DNA from: Planctomycetota bacterium
GTDB taxonomy: Bacteria; Planctomycetota; Planctomycetia; Pirellulales; Pirellulaceae
Length of the DNA stretch: 30,540 bases
Assembly: GCA_026692885.1 (NCBI GenBank)
Contig: JAPLNJ010001225.1
Span: 1 to 30,540 of the forward strand
Direction of reading: 5' to 3'
Part shown: positions 8,352 through 16,520 of the stretch, piece by piece
Position numbering within the stretch: the first letter of the stretch is position 1
Layout of the letters: each line of letters starts with the position of its first letter
Position numbers and translations under genes: made by a program
Notes under the pieces: generated by a model
The model's database searches: none
The model's input: the letters and a program-made list of their open reading frames with translations, nothing else
What the model was told of the DNA's origin: nothing

Positions 8352-10334
8352 ATGACACGAAGGCTATTCATCGCTGCATGCATCCTGCTGCCTGTTTTCG
8401 CCGTCTCGACGGTGTCTGTGTCTGCCGAACTGCCTCGCTTCGAGAAGTACTTCGACAACACAGACGCGATCCGGGGACTCACGGTCAGCGGCGACGTGAG
8501 CATCGACACCTCGAAAGACCGCGGCGGCGCCACAGGGCTCGAAGCGGCGAGCGTGCCGCCGGCTGGGCAAAAGCAGGCCGGGGCCTTGCGGCTGGGACCC
8601 GGAGGCAAAGCGGTCTGGCCGCTGCGCGAGAACGATGGGACAGGCGTCCTTGAACTGTGGGTCTACGAGGACGCGGCGAAACCCGCGAAACCGAAGGACT
8701 ACGGGGCCGGGGCCATGTGGGGCCTGATGCAGGCCGACGGGCACATGGCGGCGGTGGGGGCCATTTACGCGCCCTATCTCAATGGTGCGGAGACCTACGC
8801 CGTGTCCACCCTCAATCCCGAGCAGCAGAAGCCTTGGCAGCAGGTGACCTACCTGGGCATCAAGCGCGCCCCCGGCTGGCACAAATGGACTTTCGACTTC
8901 GACCCGGACAATGGCCTGCGGCTCTTGTATGACGACCAGGACGTGAAGAACTTCAACTGGAACCAGTCGAAACTCAGGGGCTTCGTGAGCGTCGTGTTGT
9001 TTGGGGATGCCACGGATGGCAAGCAGATGCTGTGGGCGGACGACGCGACCGTCACGCTCGGCCCGCCCGCGCGGGTTTCTCCAGTGTGGCCGCCGCCGCC
9101 CACGCCGCCGCCAGCGGATCTCACGGTGCTGCCGCCGCAGGCCCCCTGGAACCCCACGCCCTACGCCCCGTGGAAGAACGGGCCGGGCCAGGGAGAAGAT
9201 TACTTCCCCATCGCTGTCTGGCTGCAAGATCCCAAGCTGGCCCAGCGTTACAAAGCCGCGGGGATCAACCTCTATATCGGACTGTGGAAAGGCCCCACCG
9301 CGGAACAGCTGCAGTTGCTTCGCGACGCGAATATGCCGGTCATCTGCGAGCTGAACGACTACGCCCGGGCGCACCTGGACGACCCGTTGTTCGTCGGCTG
9401 GATGCACGGCGACGAGCCGGACAATGCACAGACCTTCACCGACTTCTGGAAGGGCGACAAGGAGCAGATCAAGGAAGGCTGGCCTGAGATCTACGAACAA
9501 CAGGGATTGTCCAAGCGGGACTACAAAGGATACGGCCCGCCCGTGCCTCCACAGTGGATCGTCCGCGATTACCAGAAGATCAGGACGGCCGATCCCACAC
9601 GGCCGATCTTCGTTGGGCTTGGCCAGGGTGTCGCCTGGGAGCAGTATCACGGCCGAGGCGAGCGTACAGGCCACCTGGAGGACTACGCGAAGTACATGGC
9701 CGGCTGCGACATTGCCGGTTTCGATATCTACCCGGCGGCCCATGACAATCTGGCCGTGAAGGATGCGCTTTGGTACGTGCCCCGCGGCGTGCGACGCTTG
9801 CGTGAGTGGTGCCAAGACAGCAAATCGGTGTGGGTCCATCTCGAGACCGGCATCATCAGCGCGCCCGATTCTGAACCGACTCCGCAGCAGGTCAAGGCGG
9901 AGGTGTGGATGGCCCTGATCCATGGAGCGCGCGGGATCGATTACTTTGTGCATCAGTTCAAGCCGAAGTTTAACGAGCACGCGCTGTTGGACAATGCGGA
10001 AATGCTGGCCGCGGTGACCGCTGTCAATCAGCAGATTACCTTGCTGGCGCGCGTCCTGAACAGCCCGACCGTCGTGGACGGCGTGGTGGTCGAGTCCACC
10101 AATCCCAAGACGCCTGTTCACGCGATGGTCAAACACAAAGACGGGACGACGTATGTCTTCAGCGCGGCAATGTATTGCGAAAAGACCCAAGCGACCTTCC
10201 GCGTCAAGGGTTTGACAGGAACCCGGACAGCGGAAGCGATTGGCGAAGACCGGACGGTTCGCGTCCAGAACGGCATGTTCAGCGACGCATTCGTCGGCAA
10301 TGGCGTGCATCTGTATCGGATCGCGGGAGAGTGA
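8352..10334 (+). CDS. secreted TIM-barrel glycosidase-like protein with N-terminal beta-sandwich
   Basis: This 660-residue protein starts at ATG 8352, which has a near-perfect AGGAGG nine bases upstream and begins a signal peptide (MTRRLFIAACILLPVFAVST). Residues about 25-235 form a LamG/laminin-G-like sandwich ending before a Pro-rich linker (PVWPPPPTPPPADLTVLPP). Residues about 265-560 form a barrel: FPIAVWLQDPKLAQRYKAAGINLYIGLW, VICELNDYAR, FVGWMHGDEPDN (Glu near residue 355) and WVHLETGI (Glu near residue 497), spaced as in clan GH-A-like enzymes. A short C-terminal beta domain ends in NGVHLYRIAGE. The two Glu assignments are inferred. No GH family is claimed. It is probably monocistronic, with a palindromic repeat 58 bases after its stop. 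Confidence 0.75.
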   Translation: MTRRLFIAACILLPVFAVSTVSVSAELPRFEKYFDNTDAIRGLTVSGDVSIDTSKDRGGATGLEAASVPPAGQKQAGALRLGPGGKAVWPLRENDGTGVLELWVYEDAAKPAKPKDYGAGAMWGLMQADGHMAAVGAIYAPYLNGAETYAVSTLNPEQQKPWQQVTYLGIKRAPGWHKWTFDFDPDNGLRLLYDDQDVKNFNWNQSKLRGFVSVVLFGDATDGKQMLWADDATVTLGPPARVSPVWPPPPTPPPADLTVLPPQAPWNPTPYAPWKNGPGQGEDYFPIAVWLQDPKLAQRYKAAGINLYIGLWKGPTAEQLQLLRDANMPVICELNDYARAHLDDPLFVGWMHGDEPDNAQTFTDFWKGDKEQIKEGWPEIYEQQGLSKRDYKGYGPPVPPQWIVRDYQKIRTADPTRPIFVGLGQGVAWEQYHGRGERTGHLEDYAKYMAGCDIAGFDIYPAAHDNLAVKDALWYVPRGVRRLREWCQDSKSVWVHLETGIISAPDSEPTPQQVKAEVWMALIHGARGIDYFVHQFKPKFNEHALLDNAEMLAAVTAVNQQITLLARVLNSPTVVDGVVVESTNPKTPVHAMVKHKDGTTYVFSAAMYCEKTQATFRVKGLTGTRTAEAIGEDRTVRVQNGMFSDAFVGNGVHLYRIAGE

Positions 10335-10391
10335 TCTCAGGTTGCCACTCCGCTGACGTCCACGAAAGGGCAAAGACCGAGGCAAAGACAC

Positions 10392-10454
10392 CCCGTACGA
10401 TGGGCCTCCGAGCCCGTCGCTGATTTCGACGGCTTCGGAGAGCCGTCGTACGGG
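10392..10454. repeat. palindromic repeat, family A copy 1
   Basis: Arms 10392-10419 and 10427-10454 match at 23 of 28 positions when one is reverse-complemented. The family signature is GTACGAYGG followed by CTCCGA, then CCGTCG. It lies just downstream of the glycosidase-like gene, where it could protect the mRNA end. Three more copies are at 19503, 20572 and 28920. Confidence 0.85.
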
Positions 10455-10470
10455 ACTCGTGGAATACTGC

Positions 10471-10545
10471 GACCTAGGGTTGGACGATTTCAAACGGCAA
10501 GGCCGGCAGCCGGAAAGGCCGGATATTGACAAGGTGGGGATTCCG
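10471..10545 (-). pseudogene. 3'-end remnant of a PPC-domain gene (first copy of the 43-bp direct repeat)
   Basis: Read on the minus strand the end of this segment encodes LPALPFEIVQP followed by TAG. That is almost the C-terminus of the full PPC gene at 13963 (LPALPFEIVKP, TAG). The DNA identity is 38 of 43 bases (10471-10513 against 13960-14002). Upstream codons (NPHLVNIRPF) may be weakly related, but nothing of the rest of a PPC protein remains. It is either a relic of a paralogue or one end of a duplication bounding the two-gene island that follows. Confidence 0.65.
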
Positions 10546-10609
10546 GGCATACCCTAACAGACACGCTGCGCACTGTCCGAGTCGTAGCGGGCGGAGTGGT
10601 TTCCCATCT

Positions 10610-10638
10610 TTGACCTGCAAGTGAATGAACGCTAGGAC
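10610..10638 (+). promoter_or_regulatory. candidate promoter of the two-gene island
   Basis: TTGACC at 10610-10615, a 17-base spacer, and TAGGAC at 10633-10638. The -35 is good and the -10 is weak. A start near 10645 would be almost on the GTG at 10647, so the first gene might also be leaderless, although AGGA ten bases before the GTG gives a possible RBS on a longer transcript. Confidence 0.3.
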
Positions 10639-10646
10639 TAAATCCC

Positions 10647-11624
10647 GTGGCATTTCAGGGAAAAGAGCCATTCTTCGCCTTCTTGCAAAGCACTGCGGCC
10701 GGAGCAGTTGTCGAGGAATCTGCTCCGGCTGAAAACTACATACTGGATGAGCGTGTCCCGAATTCTCGCGAGGATGACTTTCTCGGATTCAACGGCTTTG
10801 CGACCGTGGCCCACGACCGGAATTCGTGGTTCAAGCAGCACGTCGATTATGCGAAGGACCGCGTCGCCTTGCCTCCCATCAGCGGCACGTTCACAGCCAT
10901 CAATCAACCAAACTGGCTCGCGCTCAGTCCCGATTGGGATGTCGTTCGCATCGAGACGATTTACGGTCTGGCTGACCGTGCAAAGCGGAGAGGCTCGGAC
11001 GTGGACGAAGCCGAGGCTGGCGAACTGATCCGCGAGATGCTCCGTACAAAGGCGGCGGGCACCGCCTTCGATCCGTTCAGGGAAGCTCGCTTGGAAAAGT
11101 GGATCCGCCACGTCAACGCAGGCAGCGACCACCGCCCTGCCTTCGTCGCTCCGTACGCCGAGGTGCAGGACATTCTGAAGCAAGCTGATTGGGCAAACCG
11201 TCTCCGAGACGCCCTTGGCCTCGGTCACATCCGTCTGTGGGCGGGGAATCCGATGTCGGTCGTGCTGATGCAATACAACCTCGTCCGTGTCCACAATGCA
11301 CACATCGGCAAGCCCGCTTGGGCGGCGTCGCCAACGGTGCTGGACGATGTGCCCGGCCAGATGCCGAATCCCTGCTTCTTCCCCGCGCCGAAGGCTGCAT
11401 CCGAAGACGGCTGCGGCTATACCGTCGACCTCGCCACGACGGGAGCCTTCTTCTGGAAGGAATTCCTGCACGGTCACATCGTTTACACCGTCGACGATAT
11501 CCGCCGCATCGGCGAAGTCACCACCGACGTGCTGCCCAGTCGAATCGCCGACGCCCGCAAGGATCATCGCGACTTGCTCGCATCCGACCTAAGACACCTT
11601 TCGGACCTGACTACCAAGCCATGA
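10647..11624 (+). CDS. uncharacterised protein, first gene of a repeat-bounded two-gene operon
   Basis: The protein is 325 residues with a GTG start at 10647; the frame is closed by TGA at 10626-10628, so little can be missing at the 5' end. I recognise no family. There is no signal peptide or membrane segment, so it should be cytoplasmic. Visible features are an acidic N-terminal part (DERVPNSREDDFLGFNGF), a mixed alpha/beta middle (TFTAINQPNWLALSPDWDVVRIETIYGLADRAKRRG, quoted only as its character) with helical segments around AGELIREML and LEKWIRHV, and a C-terminal part with scattered aromatic and His residues (FFWKEFLHGHIVYTVDDIRR). No nuclease, kinase, TIR or ATPase motif is visible. 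Its stop overlaps the ATG of the TPR gene (ATGA at 11621-11624), so the two are translationally coupled and probably work together. Confidence 0.75.
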   Translation: MAFQGKEPFFAFLQSTAAGAVVEESAPAENYILDERVPNSREDDFLGFNGFATVAHDRNSWFKQHVDYAKDRVALPPISGTFTAINQPNWLALSPDWDVVRIETIYGLADRAKRRGSDVDEAEAGELIREMLRTKAAGTAFDPFREARLEKWIRHVNAGSDHRPAFVAPYAEVQDILKQADWANRLRDALGLGHIRLWAGNPMSVVLMQYNLVRVHNAHIGKPAWAASPTVLDDVPGQMPNPCFFPAPKAASEDGCGYTVDLATTGAFFWKEFLHGHIVYTVDDIRRIGEVTTDVLPSRIADARKDHRDLLASDLRHLSDLTTKP

Positions 11625-13966
11625 ACGAATCCGTCCAGAAATGGCTCGACGAATTGACTGCCGCTCCGTCCACGGCGATTCACAAGCTCGTGCTCGGATA
11701 TGCGGGAGTTTCGGCGTGGTCGCGATCCAGCTTGCGCAAGGCGTTTGTCGAAGTCTTCCAGACCCACGCGGACGCACTGGACGCTGCCGTCGCCGGATGG
11801 CTTCAGGAGCGTCTGATGAAACTCCCGCCGGAGAAGACGCCTACACTGGTTTGGGGCTCACACCTTCAGGATTTGTTTAGCGCCCTTGCCGGACTGCCCT
11901 TGCCTCTGGTCGCTAGGTTGCTGCGTGACCGACTGCGGGACTTTCGCTCATGGTTGCGCCCGTTGCGTTCGGATGAAAGCCTCGACCCTGAAGCCGCTTA
12001 TCTCGCCGCACTCGCCTGGGCCGACACCAATCAGCATCTGGAAGGTCTCTGGCAGGGTCTGGCGCTGCGCCGCGACCACGAACCAGCGTACTACATCGAC
12101 ATCGGTTTGCTCGGCCTCCGCAAAACAAGGAATGAGCGCGGGCAGTTGCCGTCCAAGGCTCCGTTCCTCCTGCTCGCCACTCTGATTGACCTCGCCGACA
12201 CCGGCATTTCGCAAAAGGATTGGCTCCTCACCACCCGCTCGCTCCTCGGCGGCTACCATTACAGCTTGGACACGTGGGTGCGCGAGTTCGAACCGGTTCT
12301 GGAGTCACGGGAGGATGCTGAGCGAGGGCCGGAGTGGCTGAAGAAAGTGCTGCCGCAACTGCGAGCCAAGCAGCAAGGTCAGCCCAAGCAGCAGGCCGCA
12401 TCGTCGTTCAACCGATCGCCGACCACGTTCACTCGAGATGACTGTGATTGGATGGTGAACGAGGTAAGGCAGGTTGGACCAGCCGTATTGGGCGACCGTG
12501 TCGAGCATTTCCTCGAACTCCACCGGACATTCGCTAATCAAAGCCGCAATCCACACTTCCTCGTCCGCACCTTCAATCGTCTCGCCGAAGCCGCACGCAC
12601 TCACGATCCCGACTGGGCGATCGTCCGCGCGGAAGAGGCGTTGGAGTGGGACAGAAACCACGAGTACTGCTGGACCGAGCTTGCTCGCTGTCTATGGGCG
12701 CGAGGCCTTCGGGCACAAGCCGAGGGCGATGTCGCCACAGCCGAGCACGACTGCCGTGAAGCGATGGACACGCTCTGGACCGCACGACACCGCTTTTGGT
12801 GGAACGCCTACGTAAGGACTGAACTCGGCAGGCTTCATCGCGACGCCGGTGAATTTGAAACTGCCGAAGCAATTTACCGCGAAGCCGTGGCAGAGTTTCC
12901 GCAGAATGCCGCCTGTCTTTGCGGTCTAGCGGACGTGTTGGCTAGATCAGGCCGGGTTAGCGAAGCAGAGAATTTGTATCGGCAGATTGGGCCGCGGTTC
13001 CTGGACAACCCATATTGGCGAACCGGCCTAGCGGAGATTCTTTTCCGCAGGAGCGCTGTAAATCGCGACGAAGCCGAGCGGGATGAATCTCGCACACTCC
13101 TAGAGGAAGCCGCTGACTTGCGGAACCACTACGCGCGAGGCCGATTGAATGGGTTCGACCAGCGCTGGCAGCGGCTTGCCAACCAACTGCAAGCCCGCGT
13201 TGCCGAGGAACAAGAGACCGACGAATCTATCTCGCTGCCACCGCCCACGCCTGGTCAGATGCGTCCTGCGCAGCGTCTCGGACGCGCCCTGTTGCTTCAG
13301 TGGCAGGCGCGACGCTCGGAATCTGCAGGGGAACGCGAGCGTCTCTTCTCCGAAGCCGCCGCTTTACTGGACTTGCCGGACGAGTTGACGGGCGAATGCC
13401 ACACCGCCTTCGTGGAAGCCCGCGGCTTCCTGTTACTTTCCCGCGACCAAGCGACCGATGCTCGTGCCTACTTCGACCAGCAACTTGCGGCCGTTGCACC
13501 CCGCCGACCGCTCGGATTGCGGCTTGGTCTTGCCGAAGCCCGTGCCCGGCTCGGCGATACGCTCAGCGACACGGAAGAAGCCGAACTCGCCTCCTTCGGC
13601 CCCGCAGGCAGCATCCTTCCGCTCGTCCTGAGAGTCGTTCGACTTCTCGAATCCAACGCTTCCGACGACGATCTCCGCGACTTGCTGCTCCAGCTCTACC
13701 CCCGCGTGCGCGAACTCGCCGGAATGTCCGCATCTGAGTTGGGCGAGGAGGAGGATCCGGTCGAGGCTACAGCGCGCTCGCATCAGCCGGAAACGCCAGA
13801 CACCATGGTGGCTCACCTCCTGCTCGCGAATATCTTCCGGCCCGCTGCCGTAAATACGCCTAACGACCTCGCAGCCGCTGACGCCATCCGCCGCATCCGT
13901 GCTTCCCTCAAGTCACACCGGGACGACATCCTATCCGTCGCGGAGAAACTGGCTTTGGCGGCCTAG
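11621..13966 (+). CDS. large TPR-repeat protein, second gene of the repeat-bounded operon
   Basis: The protein is 781 residues from ATG 11621, inside the ATGA overlap with the gene before it; the same frame is open far upstream but only inside that gene. The N-terminal 300 residues are helical and unassigned (WLDELTAAPSTAIHKLVLGY, WLQERLMKLPPEKTPTLVWG). Residues about 345-490 hold TPR units (CWTELARCLWARGL with AQAEGDVATAEHDCREAM; LGRLHRDAGEFETAEAIYREAV; LCGLADVLARSGRVSEAENLYRQI). The C-terminal 250 residues are again helical and Glu/Arg-rich. There is no signal peptide or transmembrane segment. TPR arrays mediate protein-protein contacts; a scaffold or sensor role is inference. The stop codon lies inside the 43-bp repeat shared with the PPC gene, and the two convergent stops overlap in CTAG (13963-13966), so the natural C-terminus may have been altered. 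Confidence 0.8.
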   Translation: MNESVQKWLDELTAAPSTAIHKLVLGYAGVSAWSRSSLRKAFVEVFQTHADALDAAVAGWLQERLMKLPPEKTPTLVWGSHLQDLFSALAGLPLPLVARLLRDRLRDFRSWLRPLRSDESLDPEAAYLAALAWADTNQHLEGLWQGLALRRDHEPAYYIDIGLLGLRKTRNERGQLPSKAPFLLLATLIDLADTGISQKDWLLTTRSLLGGYHYSLDTWVREFEPVLESREDAERGPEWLKKVLPQLRAKQQGQPKQQAASSFNRSPTTFTRDDCDWMVNEVRQVGPAVLGDRVEHFLELHRTFANQSRNPHFLVRTFNRLAEAARTHDPDWAIVRAEEALEWDRNHEYCWTELARCLWARGLRAQAEGDVATAEHDCREAMDTLWTARHRFWWNAYVRTELGRLHRDAGEFETAEAIYREAVAEFPQNAACLCGLADVLARSGRVSEAENLYRQIGPRFLDNPYWRTGLAEILFRRSAVNRDEAERDESRTLLEEAADLRNHYARGRLNGFDQRWQRLANQLQARVAEEQETDESISLPPPTPGQMRPAQRLGRALLLQWQARRSESAGERERLFSEAAALLDLPDELTGECHTAFVEARGFLLLSRDQATDARAYFDQQLAAVAPRRPLGLRLGLAEARARLGDTLSDTEEAELASFGPAGSILPLVLRVVRLLESNASDDDLRDLLLQLYPRVRELAGMSASELGEEEDPVEATARSHQPETPDTMVAHLLLANIFRPAAVNTPNDLAAADAIRRIRASLKSHRDDILSVAEKLALAA

Positions 13967-14002
13967 GGCTTGACGATTTCAAACGGCAGGGCCGGCAGCG
14001 GG
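13960..14002. repeat. 43-bp direct repeat, second copy (3' end of the PPC gene)
   Basis: It matches 10471-10513 at 38 of 43 positions in the same orientation. It includes the stop codons of both the TPR gene (forward) and the PPC gene (reverse). The pair encloses exactly the two-gene operon. Confidence 0.8.
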
Positions 14003-16341
14003 CCGATCAGGTTGCGGACCTCGCGAGTCTTTCCGTCCTTTTCGGTGGCCGTGGTTTGCAGGAAGGCATTGGCCATTAGGTTGCCTTTCAACTTCGGCTT
14101 CGCCTTGGCGGCGTCGCCTCGCAGGACGAGGGTCAGCCCCCGCTCGGTCCACGAGACACGGTCAACCGCGATCCCCTCCGGCGGATCGTTGAGTTCGACC
14201 TGGATCTGACCGTTGCGATTCCAGGACATGCGGACTTGCACTTCCACGGTCCCGCCGACGGGAATCCTCACCGGTTGCTCGCTCAGGATTTCCATCGGCG
14301 TCTGGAACGTGCGGCGTGCCGTAGGCGGCGGGGCCGGCTTGTTCTCCTTAGCCGCGCGGGCTGCCTCCTCCCGAAAGCGGACCCGGTCTTCAGGCACGAG
14401 GATCAGTTCGTTGGCCGGAACCACGTGCTTGTAGAAGAATGCCTGGGTCCTCTCGTCGGCCGGGACGGCCTGCTGCACGACCTCTTTCCCGTCGATCAAC
14501 GCCCGGCCTTCCAGGCACAGGCGGATCGGGTCCGCCGACAACAGCTGCGCAACAGCCAGCGTCAGGCGTATCTGGTCCTGCCCTTCCGGCACCACGCCGC
14601 CGCTCAACGCAACTCCGAAGGGGTCGTCCTGGAAACGCAGTGCGATGTCGCCGTTGAACCCGTCCTTGCGCAGGGCGTACACGGCGATCGGGTTGAGCCG
14701 CCAGGTGATCGCGTTGATGCACGAGGGCGCCACCCGCAACTCGAAAGCGGGCCGCGGCCCGCTCAGCCGCAGGCGATACGCATACTCCGGGCCGCCGTGG
14801 CGTTGAGCATCGCCCAGACGCACATTATAGATGCCGGCTTTCGGCAGGGTGACGCGGATCAGGGAATCGGCGTGGTGCGTTCTCAGGTCGTCGAACTTGT
14901 CTTCATGGTCGTCGTTGAACGCCAAGCGTCCACCGGCGGCGTCGAACAGCTCCAAGATACTGTCCAACGGCGATTCAAGCCGGCGGGCGCTAACCTCAGC
15001 CACGATCTCCTGGCCGGCGCGGCCCTCGAAACGGAACACGTCCCAGTCGTCGGGCCGGTCAATCCGCCCGTTGACGATCACGGGAAGCGTGACCGCCTGG
15101 GCGGTTGGCGCCGAATCATTAGGCTCCTTTTCGAGGCATTCCGGCAGGGTATCCACGGACAGCGGCAGCGTGTTGGAGACCAGCTCTCCCTTGCGCACCG
15201 AAAGAGGGTGAATCCCCGGCGTCATGTCCTTGGCGTCGATCGTCAGCGAATCGGCCGGCAGGTTCCACCCGGAGAGCTTGACGGTGGTGGCGGCCCCGGC
15301 CGGGCCTCCCAGCGGGAATATGCCCGTAATGAAGGGCAGCTCACCCAGGGTAATGCGATAGACGAAATCCGGACGGCCGCGGTAGATCGCGTCTTTGATT
15401 TCGACCACGTACTGCCCGTCCTCCGGAACCTTGAAGAACAACACGGGATCGGGATGGAAGCGGTAGTCATCGTCGTAAGCCAGCTCTTTTCCTCGGGCGT
15501 CATACAGCGCCAAGGTGGCTTGGAACCAGCCCGGAACCGCGTCGGCCAGGTACGGAATGAGTTCCCGCGCCGCTGCGGCGATAACCAATTGCTGCCCCTT
15601 GCGGGCCTCGAAACGGAAGCGGTCTGCAGCGCCGGGGGTGAACCGCTCGGACGAGTAGTGAACCATGTACGGCTCGCGGGGAATGATTTGCCCGTTGACC
15701 ACGGCCGGCAGCGTGATGGGTGTCTCGGTCCTGGGCGGCTGGCGAATCAGGCCCTCGAGGAAGTCCTGCGGTTCGAAGGTGGGTTCCGATTCCTGCTCGC
15801 GAAATTCGGGCAGTCGGCCGACGTAAAACGCCAAGGGATTGGACACCCCGCGCGGCGTTTCCACCCGCAGTTCGCGCAGTCCGGGCTCGGCATTGGCAGC
15901 CAAGGTGATCTCCATCGTGACGCTGTCGGCCAGGGCCGGTTGAGCCTCTCTTCTCATGAACTCGGAGCGAGCCCGGGAGAGCTTTTTCTGGACCTCGAAC
16001 ATCTCCTTCAAGGTCTCGACATCCTTGGAGCCCTGCTTCCGTAGTTGCTCGATTTTGTCCTGCAGCACCTGTGTTTCCTGCGACGTCAAGTGCCTGATGT
16101 CTTTTCTCACGGTGGCCTGGATGCCGCCCCCGGAGAAGTGCGTCTGCAGAACGTCGATCTGATAGTCTCCCTTCCAGGAGCCCAGAAACTGCCCGCCGAC
16201 CGTGACCAGGAACGTCGTGCCCTGTCGGCCGCCGGCCGGAAAGACGTAGCCGATTCGCGGACGCTCCTGAGCGGTGGCAACGGATATGGAGGCCAGAACG
16301 CTGATTAGCCCGCAGGCCGTCAAACGCCGGGATGCGATCAT
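13963..16341 (-). CDS. secreted protein with two PPC (pre-peptidase C-terminal) domains
   Basis: The protein is 792 residues from ATG 16341, preceded by TTGGAG with six bases between; a TTG four codons earlier is part of that RBS. Signal peptide RLTACGLISVLASISVATA. The N-terminus (IGYVFPAGGRQGTTFLVTVGG) is the usual start of planctomycete PPC proteins, followed by a short coiled coil at about residues 85-125. Two PPC beta-sandwiches follow, at about residues 225-330 (DRFRFEARKGQQLVIAAAA, LALYDARGKELAYDDDY) and 425-545 (DWDVFRFEGRAGQEIVAEV, LELFDAAGGRLAFNDDH). Between them is an IPT-like segment (ITGIFPLGGPAGAATTVKLS). The last gene of a DUF1553-DUF1501-PPC set, it probably acts on the cell surface; its substrate is unknown. 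It may share a transcript with the DUF1501 gene, with a palindrome in the 180-base gap. Confidence 0.88.
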   Translation of the reverse strand: MIASRRLTACGLISVLASISVATAQERPRIGYVFPAGGRQGTTFLVTVGGQFLGSWKGDYQIDVLQTHFSGGGIQATVRKDIRHLTSQETQVLQDKIEQLRKQGSKDVETLKEMFEVQKKLSRARSEFMRREAQPALADSVTMEITLAANAEPGLRELRVETPRGVSNPLAFYVGRLPEFREQESEPTFEPQDFLEGLIRQPPRTETPITLPAVVNGQIIPREPYMVHYSSERFTPGAADRFRFEARKGQQLVIAAAARELIPYLADAVPGWFQATLALYDARGKELAYDDDYRFHPDPVLFFKVPEDGQYVVEIKDAIYRGRPDFVYRITLGELPFITGIFPLGGPAGAATTVKLSGWNLPADSLTIDAKDMTPGIHPLSVRKGELVSNTLPLSVDTLPECLEKEPNDSAPTAQAVTLPVIVNGRIDRPDDWDVFRFEGRAGQEIVAEVSARRLESPLDSILELFDAAGGRLAFNDDHEDKFDDLRTHHADSLIRVTLPKAGIYNVRLGDAQRHGGPEYAYRLRLSGPRPAFELRVAPSCINAITWRLNPIAVYALRKDGFNGDIALRFQDDPFGVALSGGVVPEGQDQIRLTLAVAQLLSADPIRLCLEGRALIDGKEVVQQAVPADERTQAFFYKHVVPANELILVPEDRVRFREEAARAAKENKPAPPPTARRTFQTPMEILSEQPVRIPVGGTVEVQVRMSWNRNGQIQVELNDPPEGIAVDRVSWTERGLTLVLRGDAAKAKPKLKGNLMANAFLQTTATEKDGKTREVRNLIGPLPALPFEIVKP

Positions 16342-16393
16342 ACAATGCTCCAAGTGCTGAGAGTTCAGCCCGGCTGCGCCGGACTCTCGCCCC

Positions 16394-16499
16394 CCCTAAT
16401 CTTTCGCCCTACTCTTTCACCCTAATCTCATGACGGAAGCGCGACACCAGCGCCGACAGCATGTGCTGAGGCACAGAAGATTAAGGTGAAAGATTAGGG
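16394..16499. repeat. 22-bp inverted repeat in the intergenic gap (family C)
   Basis: Arm 16394-16415 (CCCTAATCTTTCGCCC and onward) matches the reverse complement of 16478-16499 at 19 of 22 positions. The motif TTTCACCCTAATCT also occurs as an extra half-copy at about 16415-16428. A 60-base spacer separates the arms. It sits between the DUF1501 and PPC genes. Confidence 0.75.
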
Positions 16500-16520
16500 T
16501 GATCTAAGCCCTTCCTTTTC

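Noticed and set aside
8364..10550. A 728-codon antisense frame over the second barrel gene
   Set aside because: It runs through the family-A palindrome and has no domain.
10474..10671. A 65-codon minus-strand gene
   Set aside because: Only its last 11 to 20 codons resemble anything (a PPC C-terminus), and its 5' part overlaps the divergent operon start; treated as a remnant.
14236..16044. A 602-codon plus-strand frame opposite the PPC gene
   Set aside because: The minus strand encodes clear PPC domains with a signal peptide and RBS.
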